Of a stretch of DNA of 64,000 bases, positions 21,583-31,009 are shown one piece after another. The stretch is from CAVQFD01 sp963724695 (GTDB lineage: Bacteria; Acidobacteriota; Vicinamibacteria; Vicinamibacterales; CAVVIG01): the NCBI GenBank assembly GCA_963724695.1, contig CAVRVW010000007.1:310001-374000 (forward strand), read 5' to 3'. Below the pieces are notes generated by a model. It saw only the letters and a list, made by a program, of their open reading frames with translations, ran no database searches and had not been told where the DNA came from. The translations under genes and the position numbers were made by a program. The first letter of the stretch is position 1, and each line of letters starts with the position of its first letter.

Positions 21583-23491
21583 GACGCGGAGGTCGCCTCC
21601 GCTCGCTCGTGCCGCCAGGCTGTCCGCCGTCAGTCCTCGACGGGCGCGGGAGCGCTCGCATGCGGAGCCGCAGTTCCGCCCGAGCCAGCAGGCCGGCGCG
21701 CAGGTCACCTTTACCCGGGACGTTGCGCCTATCGTTTCGAGAACTGTTCGCCCTGCCATCGCCCGGGAGAGTCTGCGCCCTTCAGCGTGCTGACCTACGA
21801 CGATGTCAGGGGCCGCGCGCCCGCTGATCGCGGAGGTGACCGGGCGGCGGGCGATGCCGCCGTGGCTTCCGGTGCCGGGATACGGAACGTTCGCCGGCGA
21901 GCGGCGCCTCTCGGACAGCGACATCGAGATCCTCAGGCGATGGCACGAACAGGGCGCGCCTCGAGGGCGACCCGGCCCATCTCCCTCCGCTGCCGACGTT
22001 TCCAGATGGCTGGCAGTCAGGACAGCCCGATCTCGTCGTGACGCTTGGGCAGCCGTTTCAGCTGAAAGCCGACGGCCCCGAGGTGTGGCGCAACTTCGTG
22101 ATGCCGGTACCGGTGTCCGTCACGACGTTTGTGCGCGCCGTCGAACTTCGGCCGGGCAACCCTCGAGTCGTCCACCACGCCATCATGGGAGTCGATCAGA
22201 CGCGGTCGTCCGCGCGTCGCGACGGCCAGGATGCGGAGCCCGGCTTCGAGGGCATGGACCTGGGGGACGCGCAACCGCCCGACGGCCACCTGGCGGGGTG
22301 GACGCCCGGCATGGCGCCTGTTCCCGCAGTCGAGGGATCGGCCTGGCGGCTCGAACCAGGCGACGACCTCGTGCTGCAGCTTCATATGACCCCGTCGGGG
22401 AAGCCTGAGTCCGTGCAGCCGCAGGTCGGCCTGTATTTCGCGGACGCACCTCCGACAGGGCCGTCGATGGTGCTGCTGCGTCTCGACGGGGACCACCAGA
22501 TCGACATTCCCGCTGGTGCGCTCGACTTCGTCGTCACCGATCGATTCGAGCTGCCCGCCGACGTGCAGGTGCTTGCGGTCTATCCGCACGCGCACTTTCT
22601 GGCTCGAACCATGGAGGCGCGCGCGACGCTGCCGGATGGCCGCGAACAACCGCTGATACGGATCGATGCGTGGGACTTCAAGTGGCAGGACGTCTATCGT
22701 TACGCCCAGCCGTTGCGGCTGCCGAAGGGCACCGCGATTTCGTTCCGGTACACGTACGACAACTCCGCCGGGAATCCACGGAATCCGAGCCGGCCGCCGA
22801 AGCGAGTGGTCGCGGGCATGCGGTCTGCCGACGAGATGGCCCGTCTCCAACTCCAGGTTCGGCCCGACCGCGTCGAAGACGTTCTGACGCTGAGAGTCGC
22901 GTTCTACCTTCAGCTCGTGCGCAAGGCGCCCGGGGACGCGTGGGTCCACTACGAGCTGGCAAACCTGCTGCGGGACAGCCAGCGCCGGGACGATGCCGTA
23001 CGGGAGTACCGCCGCGGCGATCGATCTCGACCCGCGCCACTCGGCCGCACTGACGAACCTCGGGGTCGTCCTTCAGGAAAACGGGCAGCTGGACGTGGCC
23101 GTGACCTACTACCGTCGCGCCCTCGTCGCCGAGCCGGACTTCGTGCCGGCGCACTTCAACCTTGCCAACGCGCTTCGCGCCACCGGTCAGGACGGCGAAG
23201 CCGCTCCGCCACTATCGAGAAGCGGTCAGGCTCGAGCCCACGATGGGAACGGCGCACAACAACCTGGGCGAGATCCTGGCCTCCCAGGGTCGCCTGGAGC
23301 TCGCGCTCGGGCACTTTCGCGAGGCCGTGAAGCTCAGTCCGAAGTCGGCGACGGCGCTCAGCAACCTGGGCGCCGCGCTCGGTGTGGCCGGCCGCATGGA
23401 CGAAGCTGTTGTCTACCTCCGCCAGGCCCTGCAGATCGATCCAGGCAACGAGGCCGCCCGCCGCAATCTGGAGCTGGCGCTGAGTCGATGA
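21583..23491 (+). CDS. Secreted c-type haem / copper-monooxygenase-like protein with C-terminal TPRs
   Basis: After a poorly resolved signal peptide comes VTFTRDVAPIVF and the haem motif CSPCH (frame slip near 21740), with MPPW typical of this short cytochrome domain. The centre resembles the C-terminal copper fold of ascorbate-dependent monooxygenases: VVHHA, LQLHMTP and the HxH of YPHAHFLA supply likely copper ligands. From about 22930 TPR units run to the end (AWVHYELANLLRD, ALTNLGVVLQE, AHFNLANALRA, AHNNLGEILAS, ALSNLGAALGV). Slips lie near 21740, 21830, 21990, 23025 and 23205. The start near 21583 is approximate. It converges on the PQQ dehydrogenase with a 14-base gap. Confidence 0.7.
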
Positions 23492-23505
23492 TGGCTGGGC
23501 CCTTC

Positions 23506-25532
23506 CTATTTCGACGGCAGTCTGAGGACCAGGAGCTCGCCCGTGTACCCCTGACCGCTGATCGCGACGGCCACATGCTGCCGGCCGTTGACGAGGTAGC
23601 TCATCGGCGAGCCCGTCTGCGGCGCGGGCATCGACACCGCGCCGACTTCCTTTCCGGTCGCCTTGTCGTACGCCCGGAGCATCGCGCCCCGTTGACCCGT
23701 CGGGCTCGTGGCGAAGCCGCCTTCGCCGGCAATCACCAGCGTCTTGGTGGTCAGGACGCCGATCCGCCCAGGACGACCGGTGCGCGGCACGTTCACGCCT
23801 TTGAGCGCCGCATGATTCTTGACGTTGTCGGGCGTCTCGCCGTGCGCGATCGTCCACGCGAGCTCGCCCTTGTTCAGGTCCAGCGCGGTGATGCGCCCGT
23901 ACGGAGGCTTGATGAGCGGCAGGCCCTGCACGGTCACTCCACCACCGCCTTCTCCGCCGCCCCCCCAGCAGCACCGGCAGCAGGCGGAGGCGCCTTGGGA
24001 TCCCGTGCGGTTCCCTGGACCAGGCTCATGTCGCTGTTCCGCTTCGGATCGCCGGGCACCAGACCGAGCGCCGAGACACTGGTGTTCGAGAAGATGTAGA
24101 GGATGTTCGTGTCGGGATCGAGCGAGCCGCCCTGCCAGTTGGCTCCGCCGGTGGCCTGCGGCAGCATGAGCATCGCGAGCGGACCCTCCCATTTGCTCAA
24201 CACGGGCGGAGTGTAAATCGGACCAATCTTGTAGCGCGACACCAGCTTGACCGCCTCCGCACGCAGCTCCGGCGTGTAGTCGATCAGATCGTCGATCGAC
24301 ACCCCTTGACGCTCGAACGCCGGCGGCTTCGTCGGGAACGGCTGCGTCGGGGCGTACCATTCGCCCGGCACGTCACCCTTCTCGACCGGGCGCTCGACAA
24401 TCGGCCAGACAGGCTCGCCGGTCAGGCGATCGAAGACGTACACCCAGCCCTGCTTGGTCGGCTGGGCGACCGCCTTGATCTGCCGGCCGTTGACGGTGAT
24501 GTCCGCGAGAATCGGCGCGCACGGCGTATCCCAGTCCCAGATGTCGTGGTGGATGAACTGGTAGTGCCACTTCCGTTGACCGGTCTTGAGGTCAGCGGCA
24601 ACGATGCTCGATCCGAACAGGTTGTTGCCCGGCCGATGCCCGCCGTAGTAGTCGTTGGTCGGCATCTCGACGGGCATGTACACCAGGCCGGCTTCCTCGT
24701 CGACGGTCATCTGTCCCCACACACCGGTGTTGCCGGTGTACGACCACGAGTCGTTCAGCCAGGTATCGTTCCCGAACTGCCCCGGGCGCGGGATCGTGTG
24801 AAAGATCCACAGCCGCTTGCCGGTCCGAACGTCGAACCCACGGATGTAGCCCTTGACGTTCGTCGTCCCTCGAGGCGACCCTCCGGGCAGGTGGGCGGCC
24901 CCGATGATGATGACGTCCCGCGCAATCACGGGCGCGGCGTGCAGCCCGATCTCGCCGGTGACGAGGTCGACGGGCTGATCGAGTTCCGCTTTCAGATCGA
25001 CGATGCCGTCGCGGCCGAAGCCGCTGACACGGTCGCCGGTCCTGGCGTCGAGCGCGACGAGCTGATAGCCGGGCGTCACGTAGAGGATTCGCTCGTTCTG
25101 GCCGTCGGTCCAGTACGAGAGTCCGCGGCCGGAGAGCTGGCGCGGCGCGGCGGCGCCGCGCTCGCCTTCGTTGAGGCTGTGCGTCCACAGCATCTCTCCG
25201 GTGGCGGCGTCGAGCGCCACGGCGGCACGGCGTGTTCCGGCGGTCAGGAAGAGCCGTCCGCCGACCATCAAGGGCGTGGCCTGCAGGTTGAATTCGGGGC
25301 GCGGACCAAGACTGTCGGTCTTGAAGCGCCACGCGACTTCGAGCGTCCCGAAGTTTCCGGCGTTGATCTGATCGAGCGGCGAGTAGCGCCGGCTCGCGAG
25401 ATCGCCGCCGTACGTGCGCCACTCGCCCTTCGGCAGGTCGGCCTGCCCTGCCGTGGGCAGCGTCCACCACGTGACCGCCAGCATCCAGAGGCCAACGCCG
25501 ATCAGCCCGCGACGTGTCTGTGGCAGTCTCAT
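23506..25532 (-). CDS. PQQ-dependent quinoprotein dehydrogenase (glucose/quinate-type)
   Basis: A signal or anchor segment (GVGLWMLAVTWWTLPTAGQA) precedes eight-bladed propeller sequence: EWRTYGGDLASRRYSPLDQI, repeated WxxG-like docking blades, GEIGLHAAPVIARDVI, FDVRTGKRLWIFHTIP and WDWDTPCAP. The C-terminal blades read GRITALDLNKGELAWTI and GKEVGAVSMPAPQTGSPMSY. This is the soluble-domain fold of glucose/quinate/shikimate-type quinoproteins, which oxidise sugars or alcohols in the periplasm and pass electrons to quinone or cytochrome. The five-helix membrane domain of Gcd is absent. One slip lies near 23945 in a Gly/Ala-rich stretch. It starts 42 bases after the octahaem cytochrome gene on the same strand. 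Confidence 0.85.
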
Positions 25533-25574
25533 GAACGTTTCCTCCCGTTAGCGACGCCGTGACGTCGCGATGGT

Positions 25575-27638
25575 TTACTCGCGCAGCAGCACGGGCCGAT
25601 CGTTGCGTTCCTTGAGGATCCTGAGCATCGTCTCCACGCGCAAGGCGCCATCCGGCCCGAGCAGCAGGGCCTCCCGGGCGGCCGCGGGCACGGAGTTGCC
25701 GCGTCCGGCATCGTCCCAGACGCGCATCGCCGAGAGCTGCGCCGCGTAGCGCGCCTTCTGCGGCGCCACGAAGTCGAACGCAAAGGACTGAAACCCTGGC
25801 GTCGACCGGAGTGAGCGCGCCGCGATGAAGCGCACGGCGTCGTACGGATCATCGAGCAGCTGCGCCAGAATCGGCGTCATCCACGCCGTGCCCGAAGCCT
25901 GCTGCGCGGGCTTCCATCCCATCGCTTGCGCCACGATGGCGCGCTGCCCGGCGTCGCCCTTGAGGGCCCAGAGCACGGCGGCCGAGATGTTGCGAGTCAT
26001 CATCACTTACTTGCGCCGGGTCCGAAAGGACCCGGCCTACCTGACTGTCCAGACCCATCCGACCCACCTGATCCTCCCGACTCACCTGACCTGCCTGACC
26101 CTCCCGACCCACCTGTACCTCCCGACCCGCCTGACCTGCCTGCCCCACCGGCCAGGCTTCGAGCGCGCCCTCCCGTCCACGCGAGCGACTTGTCGAGGTG
26201 ACACAGGTTACAGGCATTCGGCCGGCCCGAGTCCACGCTTTCGCGACCGAGGGGCTGCTCACCGTGTGGCTGCGAATGGTCTTGAGCAGGCCGTAGGTCG
26301 TGTACGGCATGTGGCAGTTGTAGCAGCGCTGCCCGTCGGAATCCGCCTGATGCGCGTGTGCGCGCGTCAGCGTCTCGGCGTCGTGCGAATGGCTCGTGGC
26401 ACTGGCGCACGCCGCGTTGCCGTCCATGTCCGGCCGCCAGCTGATCGTTCGGCCCACGCCGCGACCGGCCGCGGGTCGTCCGGCGGCTTGTGCATCGTGT
26501 GGCACGAGAAGCACGAGAGCTCCGCGAGTCGTCTGTCGCGTGCTCGAAGCAGGGCGATTCGATGAGGCCGTTGTACTCGCGGCCCGACACGCGCACCATG
26601 CCGTCCGACCAGAACGAGTCGCTGAGGAAGTCCGGATCGTCGGCCAGCAGCCTGCTGCATCGCCGGCGCGACGCCGTTCGCCGTCGGCTGCGCGACGAAG
26701 CGCGTGCTCGTCAGCTCGTCGCCGGGCCGGTAGCGGCAGCCCGCGCGAGTTCGCCAGCGCGCTCGTCCGCCGCGCTCGTAGAACTCCCAGATGCCGTGGC
26801 ACTGCCCGCACACCTGCGACGACGCGTTGCGGCGTCCAGCCGCGTCGGCTGCACGATCGTCGGCGTCGGGCGCGTCGCCGGTCAGGTGCAGCCGATAGCG
26901 TCGCAGCGGATTGCGATTGGCCGCGACGTGCTCCGTCGCCCGGCCCGTGACACGCCTCGCAGGCGATGCCGAACTCGGCGACCGTGCGTGTCGATCGGCT
27001 GGTGCTCGATCGGCTGCGACCCGAACGGCGTGTCGAACTCGGGCTTGCCGCTCGTCGTGTGGCAGGCGATGCAGACGGCGTTCCAGTGCCCGGTCTCGGA
27101 GAACACCGGATCGGCCGGCGGGTGCAGCACGGCCATGCGCCGCGGAATCCAGCGTTTCTCGGCGATGAGATAGGCCCCCGGCAGCTGGCCGAGCAGACGG
27201 TCCCGGCCGGTCGCGTACCAGTAGATCTGCTGATGGTGCGAGCCGGTGATCATCACGACCTCGCGGCGAATGCGCGGCGGCGCGGCGCCCTGTCGCCGTT
27301 CCAGTCCGGGTCGTCGAACTCGGCGAAGAACTCGCGTCGCCTCGCGCTCAGCCGCATCGGGCCGCCCGTGCACGTCGTCGACCGTGCACGCCGTCGAAGT
27401 CGGCGCGCACGGTCTCGGGCGACGCCACCTGCGTCATCGTGCGGTGATACGAGCTCGTGCCAGCGTGGCGTACTGGCTCGGATGGCAGGCGCGGCACGTG
27501 TCCGACGAGGTGTAGCCGTCTTCGGGTTGCTGAATGGGTCTGTTGGAGGCGTGCTTCGCGGGACCGGCGAAGCGTCGTGGAGGAGGCGTGGCCCGACCCG
27601 AGCGACGAGCGACGACGAGGCGCGGAAGGAGACCTCAC
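25575..27638 (-). CDS. Octahaem c-type cytochrome with C-terminal HEAT-like region, many frame slips
   Basis: Following the reading across slips I find eight CxxCH motifs in order: CRACH (near 27490), CIACH (27070), CEACH (26960), CGQCH (26805), CFSCH (26500), CASCH (26415), CYNCH (26320) and CNLCH (26205). Family text around them includes MTGSHHQQIYWY-like ITGSHHQQIYWYATG and GIWEFYERG. The C-terminal 140 residues (NISAAVLWALKGDAGQRAI, YDAVRFIAARSLRS) look like HEAT repeats. Between the two a Gly/Ser tract is encoded by a 9-base repeat. GTG 27638 overlaps the upstream stop (GTGA). Function unknown; probable periplasmic electron carrier or multihaem reductase. Confidence 0.68.
26015..26153. 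repeat. GGGTCC hairpin followed by thirteen 9-base units inside the octahaem gene
   Basis: 26015-26036 is a perfect 9-bp stem, GCCGGGTCC and GGACCCGGC, with loop GAAA. It is followed at 26037-26153 by thirteen 9-base units of the type ccNacctgac/ctcccgac. On the coding strand the units read as Gly-Gly-Ser-like tripeptides, so the array makes a flexible linker between the haem part and the HEAT-like part. Confidence 0.8.
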
Positions 27639-28624
27639 GTCGCGAGGACCGAGACGAACGAGCCGGGGCAGCGTGACCCGGCCTGATTGCACCGTGACCT
27701 TGACGCTACCGCGCGAGCCGATGCCGTCTTGAACGTGTCGGTGGCGCGTCGCGCGCAAGCACGTACTCGCCCGGCTTGGTGAACGTCACGGTTGTCGCCG
27801 CCTTGCCGTCCTTGGGCTCGAGTGAAACGCGGATGCGAAGGTGGCATCGCCGGGTCCCCGCCACACGATCCAGGACACGCTCGGGCCCAGCGGACGCGCG
27901 GCGCCCCCGCGTCGCTCCAGGCGGCGTTTCGCGCGCTCGCGAGCGCGACGGCCGGCACGTTGACCGGCGCGTCGGTGCCGCCCTGAAGCGTCGGGCGGCG
28001 TTTCCTGTCCGACCGCCGGCTTGCCGCGTCCCCGCGGCTTGCGGCAGCCCATCGTCGGTGACGCGTCGCGGCGAGCGTGGCCGGTCGCCGGCAGCTTGAC
28101 TGGCGCAACGTGGCCGAGCGTGATGACTGGCGGCTTGTTCTTGACGTACTCCTCGTCGGTGTCGCCGCGCCTGCGCCGCGCCGCCGACCGGATCGATTTC
28201 CCACTCGGCCTGCAGCCAGCCGACCGCCTTCTCGGTCTTGCCGTTGACGGTGACCGTCCAGATGAGCTCGCGTTTGCTTGTCCCAGTCGTTCGGGACGTT
28301 CACGGTGAAGAGGTTCCGCTGCGTGCGCGTGTAGAAGTACGTCGGCTGGCCGCGATCGGGCCCGCCCGGCTGGATGTTGTTGTTCGCGCCGACCGGAATC
28401 GTCGGCTGCTCGACGTAGTTCCGGTTCAGGTAGCCGAAGTGCATGTTGATGCTGCCGTCCGGAGCCCACGACCAGCCTTCGAAGACAGGCTGCACGCCCT
28501 GGCCGGAGTTGTACTTGAAGTTGTTGGTGAACTCGGCGCTGCTGCGCCGACGGCCCGCGATGCAGAGAGCACCAGGACCGCCGCGCCGGCCGCGATGCGA
28601 CAGAAGTAAACCGCGAGCGTCCAT
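27635..28624 (-). CDS. Secreted protein of unknown function in cytochrome operon, several frame slips
   Basis: ATG 28624 shares its A with the TGA of the gene before it. The N-terminal region is hydrophobic after a slip near 28575. Readable parts are FTNNFKYNSGQGVQPVFEGW, SWAPDGSINMHFGYLNRNYV, RNLFTVNVPNDWDK and a late segment resembling a PKD/Ig-like domain (GEYVLRATRHRH, SVKVTV). I do not recognise the family. Its place between a haem/copper-monooxygenase-like gene and the octahaem gene, with overlapping stops and starts, suggests a partner in the same extracytoplasmic complex. Slips near 28270, 28120, 27870 and 27740 prevent a firm translation. Confidence 0.5.
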   Translation of the reverse strand: MDARGLLLSHRGRRGGPGALCIAGRRRSSAEFTNNFKYNSGQGVQPVFEGWSWAPDGSINMHFGYLNRNYVEQPTIPVGANNNIQPGGPDRGQPTYFYTRTQRNLFTVNVPNDWDKQTRAHLDGHRQRQDREGGRLAAGRVGNRSGRRRGAGAATPTRSTSRTSRQSSRSATLRQSSCRRPATLAATRHRRWAAASRGDAASRRSDRKRRPTLQGGTDAPVNVPAVALASARNAAWSDAGAPRVRWARACPGSCGGDPAMPPSHPRFTRAQGRQGGDNRDVHQAGRVRACARRATDTFKTASARAVASRSRCNQAGSRCPGSFVSVLAT

Positions 28625-29986
28625 CACGACCCTACTGCTGCTGTTGCTGCGCTGGTCGAGCGCTGCTGCGCCGCCTTGCGCTCGGCGAGCTGCGTCTTGT
28701 ATTCCTCGTCGGTCAGCTCGACCCAGCCGATCCAGAAGAAGCCCATCTCGTCGATCGTGCGCTGGCCGTCGCCGACCCAGTTCTTCGGGTCGAGCGCGCG
28801 CGGATTGGCGGTCGTGTTGTCGTGCCACTGGATGTTGTGAAGGATCGTGCCGGCGGGCACGAGCGGCTGCACGTCGTCGGCGTAGTTGTACGTGAGGTGC
28901 CAGTTGTTGTTGAAGTTGGCGCAGTTGATCATCTCGGTCGTCGTTCTCGTGCCCGACGTCGGATAGATCAACTCGAGACACTGCCGCTTGCCGAGGTTGT
29001 GCATGTGCGGCTGGAACGCGATGAGCCTCGCCGGCTTGTGGAGAATCGTGTAGCCGTCGCTGCGGGCGACCGTGCCCGCCGGGATGTCGAGCGGCGTCGT
29101 CGGCTGCGCGAGCTGACGCGACCACCGGATGTGGTTCGGCGTGTAGCCCTTCGGGTAGAGCACGATTCCGAGTTCGACTTCGGCCTTCGTCTCTTCGCCG
29201 ATCGAGTGCATGTGATAGCTCAGGCGAGCCTGCTGACCCTTTTGAGCAGCACACCGGAACCCTCGGGATAGACCTCGGCGTTCTTGCCGGAGGCGTACTC
29301 GACCAGGAACTGGCCGCCCTCCCCGTTCATGCCTGCTTCGGTCCTGTCGACCGAGTACGAAAGCGCGTGGTGCACGACCTTGTGCGAGGCGCGCGTTGCC
29401 GATCGCGTCTGGATGGCTTTGATGTAGCGATCCTCGATCGATCGGAATGTCCGCGCAGCAGTTCGCCGTACAGGTCGGGCCCGGCGGCGGGCACGACGTA
29501 GGTCGGGAACTTGATGACGAGATCGGGTGTGCCGATCTGCCAGGCGCCCGCTTCGAGGAACTGGCGCGGCGGCGGCATGTCAGCGGGGTTGCCCTGCGGC
29601 GCCCCGGCGTCGACCCACTTGACGATGGTCTCGATCTCTTCGTCCGAGAGCGACGGGTCGTCCTTGAACTTCGTGATCCCAATCGTCTTGTCGACGTGCC
29701 ACGGCGGCATCTCGCGCGAGGCCACGCGCGTCTTGATGGCGCGCGCCCACGGCCGCACTTCCTGATAGCTCAGGAGCGACATCGGCGCGATCTCGCCGGG
29801 CCGGTGGCAGTTCTGGCAGGAGCGCTGCAGTATCGGCGCGACGTCCTTCGTGAACGTCACCGCCCCAGGGGCCGGCGTCTGCGCCCCGGCGAGCGCCGGA
29901 GCAATCAAGGTGCCGGCAAGCGCCAGGCACGCGACCGACAGGGTACCAACGGAGCTCCTGGAACTGAACACATCAACAATACGCAT
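28624..29986 (-). CDS. Secreted c-type haem / copper-monooxygenase-like protein, frame slips
   Basis: Signal peptide SVACLALAGTLIAPALAGAQ, then VTFTKDVAPILQRSCQNCH with one CxxCH haem site and MPPWHVD. A segment WQIGTPDLVIKFPTYVVPAA joins it to a copper-monooxygenase-like domain with HKVVHHALSYSVD, LSYHMHSIGEE and QPHMHNLGKR, which contain the expected HH and HxH ligands, and a late ILHNIQWHDNT. Slips occur near 29430 and 29270. About 450 residues; it lacks the TPR tail of its counterpart at 21.6-23.5 kb. It is the first gene of a four-gene minus-strand operon. ATG 29986 follows a GAGG; an in-frame ATG at 29998 is possible. Confidence 0.75.
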
Positions 29987-30185
29987 CGCAGACCTCATAT
30001 AACTACTTGACCGCCCACCTGAGGGACCCGAGCGCTCGACGGAAAACCAGGGCCTTATCCTGCGCCCGCCGCGGCCAATTGTCAACGGTCAGAACACGCA
30101 CATTCCCAGGCGGCTCACGGGCTTGCCCCGGGTCGGGCGTTTCCCCGCCGGTCGGGTCAGACTGTACAATCCCGCGCACCACCCG

Positions 30186-30641
30186 ATGAGCAGGAATCCT
30201 CCGGCGGCTTCAGCCTCGTCCGCAGTTGCGCGCCGCCACCTTCGCTTCGGCTGGTGGTCCCTCCTGGCGTTCGCCGCGCTTGGCCTGACGCTCGAAATGC
30301 TCCACGGTTTCAAGGTCTCCGCGTACCTGGACGTCTCGAACGAGACGCGGCGTCTCATGTGGCGCCTGGCCCACGCCCACGGCGTGCTCCTGGCACTGGT
30401 CCACGTGGTCTATGGCCTGGCGGTCGGGGCGGTTCCCGGGCTCGGCGGCTCCCGGTCGGGCCTCATCACCACGGCGCTCATCGGCGCCAGCCTGCTCCTG
30501 CCCGGCGGCTTCTTCCTCGGCGGCATCGTCTTCTACGCGGGCGATCCCGGGCTCGGGATTGCGCTGGTGCCGGTAGGGGCCCTCCTGCTGCTCACCGCGC
30601 TCTTTTTGATCGCTCGAAGCGTGCCGCCACCAGGCCTGTAA
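30186..30641 (+). CDS. Small polytopic membrane protein, unknown function
   Basis: A 151-residue protein with about four hydrophobic helices: WWSLLAFAALGLTLEMLHGF, LLALVHVVYGLAVGAVPGL, LITTALIGASLLLPGGFFLGG and GIALVPVGALLLLTALFLIA. The second loop carries a His-rich stretch (WRLAHAHGVLLALVH). I recognise it as a conserved uncharacterised acidobacterial type, without a named family. ATG 30186 is chosen because upstream codons are not hydrophobic or conserved-looking. It stands alone, divergent from the cytochrome operon. Confidence 0.7.
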   Translation: MSRNPPAASASSAVARRHLRFGWWSLLAFAALGLTLEMLHGFKVSAYLDVSNETRRLMWRLAHAHGVLLALVHVVYGLAVGAVPGLGGSRSGLITTALIGASLLLPGGFFLGGIVFYAGDPGLGIALVPVGALLLLTALFLIARSVPPPGL

Positions 30642-30768
30642 CTCGTGTTCCGCCCCGGCACAGCCACTCCCCTGGAGCAGCCGCCATGGCGTCCACTAAC
30701 TCATTGTATCTATTTGAGATGTCTTACGTAGGCGCGGTGGAACACGGCTTGCGACTGGGCATGACATC

Positions 30769-30990
30769 ATGGTTCACTACGGTCCCGAAAAGCACGCCGC
30801 CCAGCTCCCACCGCCCATCTGTCCGAGGTGCGGCAGCCACCGCACTCAGATCGTCGGCCGTTCGAACGACGCCAAGTCCATGGTCCTTCGCTGCAACGCC
30901 TGCGGCGAGCGATCCACCGTCGCCATCGTCGATCTCGCGTCCGAGGTCGTCGCGCACGACTTCTGGTTCGAGGACGCCGAAGTCGCCTGA
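30769..30990 (+). CDS. Small zinc-ribbon protein
   Basis: A 73-residue protein whose centre is a four-Cys zinc ribbon, CPRCGSHRTQIVGR...LRCNACGER, similar to TFIIS-type ribbons. The acidic C-terminus ends DFWFEDAEVA. It is probably a nucleic-acid or protein-binding regulator. It lies 19 bases before the flavoprotein gene and may be co-transcribed with it. Confidence 0.7.
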   Translation: MVHYGPEKHAAQLPPPICPRCGSHRTQIVGRSNDAKSMVLRCNACGERSTVAIVDLASEVVAHDFWFEDAEVA

Positions 30991-31009
30991 TCCCCGGCCC
31001 ATCGTCGAC

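Noticed and set aside
26001..26160. Pro/Asp-rich plus-strand ORF over the 9-base array in the octahaem gene
   Set aside because: It arises from the array read in the non-coding sense; the haem motifs before and the HEAT-like part after are on the minus strand.
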